NCBI GenBank assembly: GCA_002336975.1
Contig: DDFA01000021.1
Coordinates: forward strand, 1 to 55,788
Direction: 5' to 3'
DNA length: 55,788 nt
Source of the DNA: Phyllobacteriaceae bacterium UBA1940
Lineage (GTDB): Bacteria; Pseudomonadota; Alphaproteobacteria; Rhizobiales; Rhizobiaceae
Shown: positions 1 to 9,476 of the stretch, piece by piece
Position numbering within the stretch: position 1 is the first letter of the stretch
Layout: each line of letters opens with the position of its first letter
The notes under the pieces: generated by a model
Told to the model about the DNA's origin: nothing
What the model saw: only the letters and a program-made list of their open reading frames with translations
The model's database searches: none
Translations under genes and position numbers: made by a program

Positions 1-379
1 CGCGCGCAGCCCGCTCGCCGCGCCGACGCCCGATCTGGCGCCGGACGCGCCCGACCCGGCCGCCGCGACGGCGCTCAACCGGCATCTCGACGCGGTTCAG
101 GATCTGCTCACCGACCAGGAGAACGTCCGTCCCGACATGGTCGAGCAGGGCGAAAAGCTCGCATGGGGACAGATGGATCAGGCGATCGAGGACGGCGACT
201 TCGCCGACGCCAACAGCGCCGAGAAGCAGATCGGCTGGGTCGCCAGGGGCAGGAACGGCGACAGGCCGAAACTGCGCCGGCCGAAGGTCGATCTGAAAGC
301 CATGACCCGGCTCAGGCTCAACGAGAACGGCTCGACAGTGCTCGACATCGCCAAGGGCGCCATCGTCACCAGATTCTAA
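1..379 (+). CDS. Unrecognised protein, C-terminal part only
   Basis: This reading frame enters from the left edge (first full codon at base 2) and ends at a TAA at 377-379, giving 125 visible residues. The visible start is rich in Ala, Pro and Asp (APTPDLAPDAPDPAAATA), like a flexible linker. A more ordered, charged part follows (EQGEKLAWGQMDQAIEDGDF) and the protein ends IVTRF. I do not recognise a family, catalytic motif or membrane segment. It converges on the sugar kinase gene, with 30 bp between the two stops. The true start lies outside the window, so length and function cannot be judged. Coding use is supported by the continuous open frame and the GC-rich third positions. Confidence 0.6.
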   Translation, partial: ARSPLAAPTPDLAPDAPDPAAATALNRHLDAVQDLLTDQENVRPDMVEQGEKLAWGQMDQAIEDGDFADANSAEKQIGWVARGRNGDRPKLRRPKVDLKAMTRLRLNENGSTVLDIAKGAIVTRF

Positions 380-409
380 AGCACGCCGCGTCTTGCCTGA
401 CGCGAGCTC

Positions 410-1399
410 TCAAAGGCCGTGGCGTCGCGCCGCGTCGCGGAGGTTTTCGCGCGGCCTTGGCCCGATCTGCTGGATGACCAGGCCGGCGGCGAGCGAGCCG
501 AGCCGGCCGCATTCGCCGAGCGGACGCCCGGTGGTGTAGCCGTGCAGGAAACCCGAGGCGTAGAGATCGCCCGCCCCGGTGGTGTCCACGAGTTGATCGA
601 TCCTGATCGCGTCGACGTCGACGGTCTCGTCGCCGCGCACGATCACCGATCCTTTTTCCGACCGCGTCACCGCGGCCAGCCGGCAGTCCCGGCGGATCGC
701 CGCCAGACCGTCCTCGAAGGACGAGGTCTGGTACAGCGCCTTGAGCTCGCTCTCGTTGGCGAAGACGATGTCCACCGTGGCGGAGCGCATCAGCTCGAGG
801 AATTCGGCGCGATAGCGGTCGACGCAGAAGGAATCGGACAGCGTCATCGACACTTCGCGACCCGCGCCATGAGCATAACCGGCGGTGAGGCGGATCGCCT
901 CCTTGGCCCGCGGCGGATCCCACAGATAGCCTTCGAAATAGGTGACCCTGGCGGCCTCGGCCTTGTCCTTCTCGACGTCTTCGGGGCCAAGCTCGACGCA
1001 GGCGCCGAGATAGGTGTTCATCGAGCGTTCGCCGTCGGGGGTGACGAAGATCATCGAACGGGCGGTCGGCGGCTGGCCGGCAAGCGGCTTCGTGTCGAAG
1101 GCGACGCCCTGGGCGCGGATGTCGTGGCGGAAGATGTCGCCGAGCTGGTCGCGGGCGATCTTGCCGAAATAGGCGGCCTTGCCGCCGAGGCTGGCGATGC
1201 CGGCGGCGGTGTTGCCGGCGCTGCCGCCCGAGGTTTCGATCGCCGGGCCCATGCGCGAATAGAGAAGTTCGGCGCGTTCGGCGTCGATCAGGTTCATCGC
1301 GCCCTTGATGATGGCGTTGTCGCGCAGGAACGTCTCGTCGCAGCGCGCGATGATGTCGACAATCGCGTTGCCGATGCACAGGACGTCATATTGGCTCAT
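410..1399 (-). CDS. PfkB-family carbohydrate/adenosine kinase
   Basis: This is a 329-residue ribokinase-family kinase, most like the adenosine kinases annotated in rhizobia. It should phosphorylate a nucleoside or sugar hydroxyl with ATP in the cytoplasm. The N-terminal substrate lid contains the glycine-rich [10 protein letters not shown] signature. The C-terminal anion-hole and catalytic-base motif DTTGAGD lies near residues 272-278, with the Asp as presumed base. The start is the ATG at 1399 ([15 protein letters not shown]), preceded by an AAGGAAG Shine-Dalgarno; an upstream in-frame ATG adds only six residues. It is divergent from cysteine synthase. Exact substrate (adenosine, or another sugar or nucleoside) is inference, because PfkB members are hard to separate by motif alone. 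Confidence 0.85.
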   Translation of the reverse strand: MSQYDVLCIGNAIVDIIARCDETFLRDNAIIKGAMNLIDAERAELLYSRMGPAIETSGGSAGNTAAGIASLGGKAAYFGKIARDQLGDIFRHDIRAQGVAFDTKPLAGQPPTARSMIFVTPDGERSMNTYLGACVELGPEDVEKDKAEAARVTYFEGYLWDPPRAKEAIRLTAGYAHGAGREVSMTLSDSFCVDRYRAEFLELMRSATVDIVFANESELKALYQTSSFEDGLAAIRRDCRLAAVTRSEKGSVIVRGDETVDVDAIRIDQLVDTTGAGDLYASGFLHGYTTGRPLGECGRLGSLAAGLVIQQIGPRPRENLRDAARRHGL

Positions 1400-1578
1400 C
1401 GATACCGCTTCCTTCACCGAGCGCCGCGCGCTTCGCCGCCGTCGGGTTATGCGGCGGCGGCGCGCTTTGCAAGTCTATGGCGGTGGAGACGCCGACGGGG
1501 GTTGACGCGGCGCTGGGTATTTCCTCATCTGGCGGACGACGCGCCCGGCGACGCCGGGCACAAAGCTGGGAGCAAATC

Positions 1579-2538
<960 letters not shown>

Positions 2539-2672
2539 GGCCTCCCGTTCGACCGGAAGCTTGCGTCAGCGCGCCGTAACCACCGGCGCGTTTGCCGCAG
2601 TGACGCGCAGAGATAGCGACGCACAGACCGCAATATGAATGCTCTCGCCACTTGCGTTCAAACGCGCCGATG

Positions 2673-3212
2673 TCAGGCAGGCGCGCCGAGAATCTTGCGA
2701 ACCGTCTGAATGCTCTTGTCGCGGTCCTTCTTGAGCTTGCTGCGAAAATACCGGTAGGCGCCCCAGAGCAGTAATATCAGGATCAGATTCTGGACGGCGA
2801 CCACACCAAGATCCGTCGGCGTCATGCTGGCGGCAGACTCCCTATTCAGCATGATCAGGAGATGGAAGAACCAGACAAGGCCGGAAAAGATCCAGACGGC
2901 AATGAGATCAAACTTGCGACCCGGCGCCAATGTCAGATTGCAGGCAACCCGGGAACCGGTGTTCAACGGCCACCATTCGACGTTCAGCAGGCCCACCTGA
3001 TGTTGGATCGTGCTGTGCGCTACCAATGCGCCATCGTCACGGACCTGGCCCTGCAGCAGCTTCGACGTCGAAATCTGCGGAAACATCGACTTGCCGGATG
3101 CCGTTTCGTGTTCAAGCAGTTCCCGGCATCGCTGCGGTGAATGGGCAACGTTGAAGACATCGGTCCGAGCTAGGATGTCGCCGTATTGCTTGTCGATCAG
3201 GCGGTCAATCAT
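2673..3212 (-). CDS. Unknown membrane protein with two predicted helices
   Basis: The product is 179 residues and I do not recognise a family. The N-terminal ~100 residues look soluble and mixed alpha/beta. Two hydrophobic helices follow, at about residues 103-124 (FDLIAVWIFSGLVWFFHLL) and 138-157 (VVAVQNLILILLLWGAYRYF), then a strongly basic tail (RSKLKKDRDKSIQTVRK) that should stay cytoplasmic. No good Shine-Dalgarno precedes the ATG at 3212, so a shorter start is possible. The stretch is visibly less GC-rich than its neighbours, which could mean recent acquisition. It lies alone between cysK and the yifB-like gene. Confidence 0.6.
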   Translation of the reverse strand: MIDRLIDKQYGDILARTDVFNVAHSPQRCRELLEHETASGKSMFPQISTSKLLQGQVRDDGALVAHSTIQHQVGLLNVEWWPLNTGSRVACNLTLAPGRKFDLIAVWIFSGLVWFFHLLIMLNRESAASMTPTDLGVVAVQNLILILLLWGAYRYFRSKLKKDRDKSIQTVRKILGAPA

Positions 3213-3332
3213 GGCGACCAGACAGACATTATTCTTGGCGGCTGTTCAATATCTGCCGGCGCGCCGACCCTTTCCGTTGCGACCGCAGGCTCGTTCGGCG
3301 AAACGGCCAGGGCGCTCCCGCCTCTGGCTTGA

Positions 3333-4865
3333 CTACGCCGCCAGCGCCAGGCGCTCCGACGCCATTCGATAGGAAATCGCTTCCGCCAGATGGATGCGCG
3401 CCACCCCGTCGACGCCGTCGAGATCGGCGAGGGTACGCGCCACCCGCAGCACCCGGTGATAGGCGCGGGCGGAAAAGCCGAGCTTGTCCGACGCGTCGCG
3501 CATCAGCGCCTGGCCGCCGGCGTCGGCGACGGCGATCTTCTCGATCACCGCCGATGAACAATGAGCATTGGTGACGCCGGGGCCAAGCCCCAGCGCCTCG
3601 AACCGCCGGTGCTGGATGTCGCGGGCCCGCGCGACGCGTCTGGCGACCGACGCGCTCGGCTCCGACGCGCCGGGCGCGATCAGGTCGCTGGCGGCGACGG
3701 CCGGCACGTCGACGCGCAGGTCGATGCGGTCGAGCATCGGACCCGAGATCCGTCCCAGATAGTCGCTCTGGCAGCGCGGGCCGCGCAGGCAGCGGTAGCC
3801 GGGCGTGCCTGCCATGCCGCAACGGCACGGATTCATCGCGGCGACCAGCTGCACCCGGGCCGGATAGCTGACGCGGTGGTTGGCGCGGGCGATGACGCAT
3901 TCGCCCGATTCGAGCGGCTGGCGCAACGCGTCGATCACCGGCGGCGCAAACTCCGGCAGTTCGTCGAGGAACAGCACGCCATTGTGCGCCAGCGACGCCT
4001 CGCCCGGCCTGACCCGCAGCCCGCCGCCGACCATCGCGGCCATCGAGGCGGAATGGTGCGGCGAGCGGAACGGCCGCCGGTCGGTCAGCTTGCCGCCGGC
4101 AATCTCGCCGGCGATCGACGCGATCATCGACGCTTCCAGCAGTTCGCGCGCGCCCAGCGGCGGCAGGATCGACGGCAGGCGCTGCGCCAGCATCGACTTG
4201 CCGGAACCCGGCGGGCCGATCATCAGCAGATTGTGGCCGCCGGCGGCCGCCACCTCCAGCGCCCGGCGCGCCGATTCCTGCCCCTTGATGTCGGCAAGGT
4301 CGGGCAGGTCGGACGCGGCGCGGTGGATGCTCGCCTCGGGCCGCGTCAGGACCTGCGCGCCGCGAAAATGATTGGCGATGGCGATCAGGCTGCGCGGCGC
4401 GAGAATGTCGATCTCGGCGCCCGCCCAGGCGGCTTCGGGACCCGACGCATGCGGGCAGATCAGGCCCTTGCCGATGGCGTTGGCGCCGACCGCCGCCGGC
4501 AGCGCGCCGGCGACAGGCGCAATGGTTCCGTCGAGCGACAGTTCGCCGAGCACGACATAGCCGGCGATCGCGTCGCCCGGAATCGCGCCCAGCGCCGCCA
4601 TCAGGCACAGCGCGATCGGCAGGTCGTAGTGGCTGCCCTCCTTGGGCAGGTCGGCCGGCGCGAGGTTTATCGTCACCTTTTTGACCGGCAGCGACAGGCC
4701 CGAGGCGTGCAGCGCCGCCTGCACCCGCTCGCGGCTTTCGGCCACCGCCTTGTCGGGCAGGCCGACGATGTGAATGTTCATCTTGCCCGGCGCGATCATC
4801 ACCTGGACGTCGACCGGGACGGCCTCAATGCCCTCGAACGCGACAGTGCTGACACGCGAAACCAT
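3333..4865 (-). CDS. YifB/ComM-type Mg-chelatase-like AAA+ ATPase
   Basis: This 510-residue protein belongs to the YifB family. Its better studied member ComM is a hexameric branch-migration helicase acting in natural transformation and recombination. An N-terminal ChlI-like domain opens with VSTVAFEGIEAVPVDVQV. The AAA+ core carries Walker A GPPGSGKSM near residue 220, Walker B LFLDELPEF near residue 300, and a cysteine cluster (PCRCGMAGTPGYRC) typical of the family. The C-terminal domain contains the conserved FSARAYHRVLRVARTLADL. The start is the ATG at 4865, behind a GGGGAA ribosome site; a longer start at 4934 lacks family similarity. It lies downstream of gshB on the same strand. A direct role in DNA uptake is inferred from the family only. 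Confidence 0.9.
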   Translation of the reverse strand: MVSRVSTVAFEGIEAVPVDVQVMIAPGKMNIHIVGLPDKAVAESRERVQAALHASGLSLPVKKVTINLAPADLPKEGSHYDLPIALCLMAALGAIPGDAIAGYVVLGELSLDGTIAPVAGALPAAVGANAIGKGLICPHASGPEAAWAGAEIDILAPRSLIAIANHFRGAQVLTRPEASIHRAASDLPDLADIKGQESARRALEVAAAGGHNLLMIGPPGSGKSMLAQRLPSILPPLGARELLEASMIASIAGEIAGGKLTDRRPFRSPHHSASMAAMVGGGLRVRPGEASLAHNGVLFLDELPEFAPPVIDALRQPLESGECVIARANHRVSYPARVQLVAAMNPCRCGMAGTPGYRCLRGPRCQSDYLGRISGPMLDRIDLRVDVPAVAASDLIAPGASEPSASVARRVARARDIQHRRFEALGLGPGVTNAHCSSAVIEKIAVADAGGQALMRDASDKLGFSARAYHRVLRVARTLADLDGVDGVARIHLAEAISYRMASERLALAA

Positions 4866-5048
4866 GGCGTTCCCCGATGGCGACAGGTTCTGCAAACGAT
4901 ACGCAATCGAAGCATATTGATGACGTTGCGTCAAGAACGTTTCAGGAACGAAAAGGAAATGACTCCGGAATAACTTGCCGGACCTGCGGGCGACAGACCT
5001 ATCTTCGCCTCATCAACGTCCCCGCCGGCGCTTCAGGGGCGGCGAGAC

Positions 5049-5990
5049 TCAGGCCCGCTTGGCCTCGACCGCGTCCCAGAACAGCGCCGCAATGTCGGCG
5101 CCGCCGAACCGTTTCACCTCGCGCACGCCTGTCGGCGATGTGACGTTGATCTCGGTCATCCAGTCGCCGATGACGTCGATGCCGACGAGGATGAAGCCGC
5201 GTTGTTTCAGCGACGGACCGATGCGTTCGCATATCTCGCGCTCGCGCGCGGTCAGTTCGGTGGCTTCGGCGCGGCCGCCGACATGCATGTTGGAGCGGCT
5301 GTCATGTTCGGCCGGCACGCGGTTGATCGCGCCGACCGCTTCGCCGTCGATCAGGATGATGCGCTTGTCGCCCTTGCGCACCGCCTTGAGATATTGCTGC
5401 ACGATGAACGGTTCGCGGAACATCTGCGTAAACATTTCGAGCAGCGAGGCGAGATTGCGGTCGTCGTCCTTGAGGTGAAAGATGCCCGCGCCGCCATTGC
5501 CGTAGAGCGGCTTGACGATGATGTCGCCGTGCTCCCTGCGGAAGGCCGCGACCTCGGCGGGATCGCGGGTGATCAGCGTCGCCGGCATCAGGTCGGGAAA
5601 TTCGGTGACAAAGATCTTTTCCGGCGAATTGCGCACCCAGGCGGGATCGTTGACCACCAGCGTCTTCGGATGGATGCGCTCCAGCATATGGGTCGTGGTG
5701 ATGTAGTTCATGTCGAAGGGCGGGTCCTGGCGCAGCAGCACCACGTCCATCTCCGACAGGTCGGTGCGCACCGGGTCGCCAAGGGTGAAATGATCGCCCC
5801 TGACGTCGCGGACCGTCATCTCCTCGACCCGGGCGAAGACGCGCCCGTCGCACTGCGACAGGCGGTCGGGCGTATAGTGGAACAGTTTATGGCCGCGCCG
5901 CTGCGCCTCGAGCGACAGGGCGAAGGTGGTGTCGCCGGCAATGTTGACGGTGCGGACATGGTCCATCTGGACGGCGACGGACAGCGGCAT
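5049..5990 (-). CDS. gshB: Glutathione synthetase
   Basis: This 313-residue ATP-grasp enzyme joins gamma-glutamylcysteine and glycine in the last step of glutathione synthesis. It starts with the family-typical [25 protein letters not shown]. The conserved [19 protein letters not shown] follows, then [11 protein letters not shown]. The ATP-binding loop is [13 protein letters not shown], and the metal-binding segment near the C-terminus is [14 protein letters not shown]. All expected blocks are present and the length matches bacterial GshB. The yifB-like gene lies 183 bp downstream on the same strand. A 5-3-5 palindrome (TGACG-TTG-CGTCA) at 4921-4933 lies in that gap and may be regulatory. Confidence 0.95.
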   Translation of the reverse strand: MPLSVAVQMDHVRTVNIAGDTTFALSLEAQRRGHKLFHYTPDRLSQCDGRVFARVEEMTVRDVRGDHFTLGDPVRTDLSEMDVVLLRQDPPFDMNYITTTHMLERIHPKTLVVNDPAWVRNSPEKIFVTEFPDLMPATLITRDPAEVAAFRREHGDIIVKPLYGNGGAGIFHLKDDDRNLASLLEMFTQMFREPFIVQQYLKAVRKGDKRIILIDGEAVGAINRVPAEHDSRSNMHVGGRAEATELTAREREICERIGPSLKQRGFILVGIDVIGDWMTEINVTSPTGVREVKRFGGADIAALFWDAVEAKRA

Positions 5991-6106
5991 GCGACTACTC
6001 CAGGATCAGCGTCCGACGATGTAGCGTGTCGGCGCAGACGGGTCCAGCGTCCGCGGCAAGCAATCGGCTGAAGGCGGGTACAATCGGATTGATCCGGATC
6101 GCGGCG

Positions 6107-6481
6107 CTAACGGTCGAAGACCAGCCGGGAATAGCCGAGATAGGAAAACAACATCGCCACCAGCGAACCGAAGGCGAGCGCCGCGAGCGGCGGCAGCGCC
6201 GGAACCGCCCAGACAAGCAGCGCATAGGCGCAATAATTGACCACCGACGTGGTGATCCCGACGCCGCCATAGCGCGCGCCCTCGACCGCGACGGGCCGCG
6301 ACGAGGCGCCGAAGGTGAGATGGCGGTTCAACTGCCAGGTGGCGACGAGCGCCACGGCGATGGAACACAGCCGCGCGGTGAACGGGTCGATCGGCGTGAC
6401 GTGAAGCAGTATTGCGAGCACGCCGGCGTCGACAAGGAACCCCGCGCCGCCGACGGCGACGAAGCGGGCGATCCGGTTCAT
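6107..6481 (-). CDS. GtrA-family membrane protein
   Basis: This 124-residue protein has four hydrophobic helices, as usual for GtrA proteins, which are thought to move polyprenyl-linked sugars across the inner membrane. The sequence opens MNRIARFVAVGGAGFLVDAG, a typical GtrA first helix. It contains the conserved NRHLTFG after helix two and ends SRLVFDR, the usual GtrA terminus. Its ATG overlaps the stop of the upstream GT2 gene by 4 bp (ATGA), so the two are translationally coupled. The pair resembles the GtrA/GtrB arrangement, in which GtrB makes the polyprenyl-phosphate sugar and GtrA flips it. The sugar is unknown. Confidence 0.87.
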   Translation of the reverse strand: MNRIARFVAVGGAGFLVDAGVLAILLHVTPIDPFTARLCSIAVALVATWQLNRHLTFGASSRPVAVEGARYGGVGITTSVVNYCAYALLVWAVPALPPLAALAFGSLVAMLFSYLGYSRLVFDR

Positions 6482-7479
6482 GCGGCGCGCGCCGCCTGGC
6501 CGCGCGCGGGGACGCCGGCGCGGCGGATGTCGACGGTTTCGCCGCGGATCGAGCCGTAGGACAGGTAAGCCATGCGCTTCTGCTCGGCGCGGCCGCGCGC
6601 CACCGAATCCAGGATCAGGCCGGTCATCGAGAACAGCATCGACAGCACCAGCAGTCCAACCGACAGCATCCAGGTGGGCATGCGCGGCACCAGGCCGGTG
6701 GCGAAATACTCGATCAGCACCGGAATCATCAGCGCCATGCTGACGCCGAGCGTCGCCAGCGAGATCGCGCCGAAGAAGCGAAAGGGCCTGGTCTCCTTCA
6801 GCAGCATCGCGAACATCCACAGGATCTTGGCGCCGTCCTTGTAGGTGGACAGTTTGGAACTGGAGCCTTCGGGACGACGGCCGTAGTCGAGCGCGATCTC
6901 GACCACCGGCAGTTTCAGCATCGAGGCGTGGACCGACATTTCGGTCTCGATCTCGAAGCCGCCCGACACGGCCGGGAAACTCTTCACATAGCGACGGGTG
7001 AAGGCGCGATAACCCGAGAAGATGTCGGTGAAATCGCGGCCGAACAAAGCGTGGTAGAGACGGTTGAAGATGCGGTTGCCAAAGGCATGGCCGGACCGGC
7101 CGGCGTCTTCCTCGACGCCGCGGCGCGTGCCGACCGCCATGTCGGCGTGTTCGGTCAACAGCGTGGTGATCAGCAGCGGGGCGTCTTCGGGCGCATAGGT
7201 GCCGTCGCCGTCGGCCATGACATAGATGTCGGCGTCGACGTCGGAGAACATGCGGCGCACCACATTGCCCTTGCCCTGGCGCGGCTCGCGGATGACGGTC
7301 GCGCCGGCGGTGCGGGCGCGCAAGGCGGTCAGGTCCTTGGAATTGTTGTCGAAGACGAGGATGCGGGCGTTCGGCAGCACCGCGCGGAACCGCGTCACCA
7401 CATCGGCGATGGTCGCCTCCTCATTGTAGCAAGGCAGCAGCACGGCAATCGAGAGATTGTTGAGGGCAGGTCCGGTCAT
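6478..7479 (-). CDS. Family 2 glycosyltransferase, polyprenyl-phosphate sugar synthase-like
   Basis: This 333-residue inverting glycosyltransferase probably transfers a sugar from a nucleotide donor to polyprenyl phosphate. The GT-A fold begins IAVLLPCYNEEATIADVV and includes the metal and donor motif MADGDGTYAPED (about residues 100-112). Two C-terminal transmembrane helices follow (FFGAISLATLGVSMALMIP and MLSVGLLVLSMLFSMTGLI), the layout of DPM1/GtrB-type enzymes. The start at 7479 gives MTGPALNNLSIAVLLPCYN; the open frame continues upstream but only as low-complexity sequence. It overlaps gtrA by 4 bp and diverges from the STT3-like gene across an 84-bp gap. Donor sugar and final target are unknown. 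Confidence 0.88.
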   Translation of the reverse strand: MTGPALNNLSIAVLLPCYNEEATIADVVTRFRAVLPNARILVFDNNSKDLTALRARTAGATVIREPRQGKGNVVRRMFSDVDADIYVMADGDGTYAPEDAPLLITTLLTEHADMAVGTRRGVEEDAGRSGHAFGNRIFNRLYHALFGRDFTDIFSGYRAFTRRYVKSFPAVSGGFEIETEMSVHASMLKLPVVEIALDYGRRPEGSSSKLSTYKDGAKILWMFAMLLKETRPFRFFGAISLATLGVSMALMIPVLIEYFATGLVPRMPTWMLSVGLLVLSMLFSMTGLILDSVARGRAEQKRMAYLSYGSIRGETVDIRRAGVPARGQAARAA

Positions 7480-7563
7480 CGCAGGCTCCGTCGGGCGCGT
7501 CGAACCCGTCGACGGCCGCGCTTTACTATTTATTGAACGGGTTAAGGCTAGGTTTAGCCGGAG

Positions 7564-9396
7564 ATGCCGGAGGCCCAGTTGAGCGATATTTCTTTGAATT
7601 CCGGCATGGCCGGAAAAAGGCGACTGCCGGCGTCGCCCGAATTGCTCGCCGCGCTGGCCACGATGGCCATGATGCTCGCCATGTCGGCCGCCAACGGCTT
7701 CGCGGCGCTCGTCAACGCCGGCGGCGACAATGACAGCGTGCTGCGGCTGACCCAGGTGCGCGACCTGCTGGCCGGACAGGCCTGGTTCGACCTGACGCAA
7801 TACCGGCTCGGCCTGGAAGGCGGGGTCGTCATGCACTGGTCGCGGATTGTCGACGCGCCCATCGCCGCGCTGATCGTGATCGCGAAATGGTTGGGCGCGA
7901 CGCCGTCGCTGGCGGAAATGATCGCAATGACCGTGTGGCCCTGCCTTTTGCTGGGCGCAGCGACCTGGCTTGCGGTGCGCATCGCGACCAGGATCTACGG
8001 TTCCCGGAGCGCCCTGCCCGCAACGGTGCTGGCGGCGCTGGCGCTGGTGTGGATCGGCCATTTCGGGCCCGGCCGGATCGACCATCACAATCTGCAGCTG
8101 GCACTGTCGCTTGGGGTAGTCCTCGGGCTCGTCGCCGGCAGCCGCTTCAGCGGCTTCGCGGCAGGCTGCTGCGCCGCGGTCAGCCTGGCGGTCGGCATGG
8201 AGACGCTGCCTGTCGTTGCGATCGGCGGCGCGACCTCGGCGATCCTGTTCCTGGCGCGCGGAGACAAAGAGGCGGCGACCGCAGCCGGCTTCGGGCTCGG
8301 TTTCGCCGCGGCCGGCGCGGCCTGTTTTGTCGCGACGGTTCCCGCCACGGCCTGGACGAGCGTCGCCTGCGACGCCTATTCGTCGGCACAGACAAGTGTG
8401 GCGGTTCTCGCCGGCCTGGGGCTATTCGCCGTCGCCAGCTCGCGCGCGGTGTCGAAGGACGTGCGGCGGCGCGCCGCCGCGCTGGCGGTTGTCGGCGTAG
8501 CAATCGGCACGCTCGTCCTCAGCCAGTTCCCGCAATGCCTCGCCGACCCCTACGCCAACCTTGATCCGCGTCTGAAGACCTATTGGCTCGACTATATTGT
8601 CGAGGCGCAATCGATGTTCGACATCTTGAAGAACGAGCCGGAAAAGGTCCTAGCCTGGTACGTCACGCCGCTGATCGCGCTGGCGATCCTCGCTTTCAGG
8701 GCGATCCGGACCGGACTGTCGCGCGGCGAAACCATCCTGGCGCTGGCGCTCGTCGGTGCGTTCGCCACCAGCGTGTGGCAGTTGAGGGGCGGGACGTTCG
8801 CGGTGCCGCTCGCCACGGCCGCGCTTGCCGGATGGGTCACCAGACACCGCACGACAAACGGATCGATCCGGGCCAATCTGATCAGCGTCTCAACCTGGCT
8901 GCTGTCGATCAACGTGGTATGGGTTGGCCTCGCCATGGCTTTCACCCCCGACGCCGCCGACAAATCCCAAGCCAACGGCGCGCAAGGCGCTGTTACAGCG
9001 CCAAGCGAATGCTATGCCGTGGCCGACTATGCGCAGCTGGCCGCGCTGCCCGCCGGCACGGTGCTTGGGGTCTCAAATCTCGGCTCGGGCGTCATCACCT
9101 ACACGCATCACCGGGCGCTGGCCGGCCCCTACCATCGAAACGTCGCCGGCAATCTGGCTGTGCTCGACACGTTGCTCGCCGAGCCTCAGGCCGCCAGACA
9201 GGCGGCGATCCGGTCCGGGGCGACGCTGCTGGCGGTGTGCAGGGGCAACCCCGAGACCGCCATTCTGGCAAAGCACGCGCCGGGCAGCCTGATCGCCGGG
9301 CTTGCAAAGGGCGACGCGCCCTACTGGCTTCGACGGGTCGCCGGAAGCGCGGACGGTATGGAGATCTATGAAATTTCGCCGCAGCCGGGCCCTTGA
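7564..9396 (+). CDS. STT3/PglB-like GT-C membrane glycosyltransferase (putative)
   Basis: The product is about 610 residues with many hydrophobic helices and a soluble C-terminal domain (from about residue 490). After helix one, the first loop holds an acidic motif in GGDNDSVLRLTQVRDLL, followed by GGVVMHWSRIVDAP. A second loop has FGPGRIDHHNLQLAL. These resemble the loop-1 acidic motif and the DHH-type loop-2 motif of oligosaccharyltransferases (STT3, AglB, PglB). I did not find a convincing WWD motif, so catalysis as an oligosaccharyltransferase is not established. Start choice: ATG 7564 has a GGAG touching it, whereas TTG 7579 has GGAGG at an ideal 5-nt spacing and may be the real start. 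It diverges from the GT2/GtrA pair, suggesting one glycan pathway. Confidence 0.7.
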   Translation: MPEAQLSDISLNSGMAGKRRLPASPELLAALATMAMMLAMSAANGFAALVNAGGDNDSVLRLTQVRDLLAGQAWFDLTQYRLGLEGGVVMHWSRIVDAPIAALIVIAKWLGATPSLAEMIAMTVWPCLLLGAATWLAVRIATRIYGSRSALPATVLAALALVWIGHFGPGRIDHHNLQLALSLGVVLGLVAGSRFSGFAAGCCAAVSLAVGMETLPVVAIGGATSAILFLARGDKEAATAAGFGLGFAAAGAACFVATVPATAWTSVACDAYSSAQTSVAVLAGLGLFAVASSRAVSKDVRRRAAALAVVGVAIGTLVLSQFPQCLADPYANLDPRLKTYWLDYIVEAQSMFDILKNEPEKVLAWYVTPLIALAILAFRAIRTGLSRGETILALALVGAFATSVWQLRGGTFAVPLATAALAGWVTRHRTTNGSIRANLISVSTWLLSINVVWVGLAMAFTPDAADKSQANGAQGAVTAPSECYAVADYAQLAALPAGTVLGVSNLGSGVITYTHHRALAGPYHRNVAGNLAVLDTLLAEPQAARQAAIRSGATLLAVCRGNPETAILAKHAPGSLIAGLAKGDAPYWLRRVAGSADGMEIYEISPQPGP

Positions 9397-9476
9397 GGCA
9401 TGTTGATTGGTCCTAGCGTCACCCGCATTTGAGCCGCCGGAGACACCTTTCCTCAACTCTTTTGGCTCAAATTGGT

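Noticed and set aside
1477..1578. N-terminal extension of cysteine synthase
   Set aside because: The added residues are Arg-rich low-complexity sequence. The ATG at 1579 has a good ribosome site and the family-typical start.
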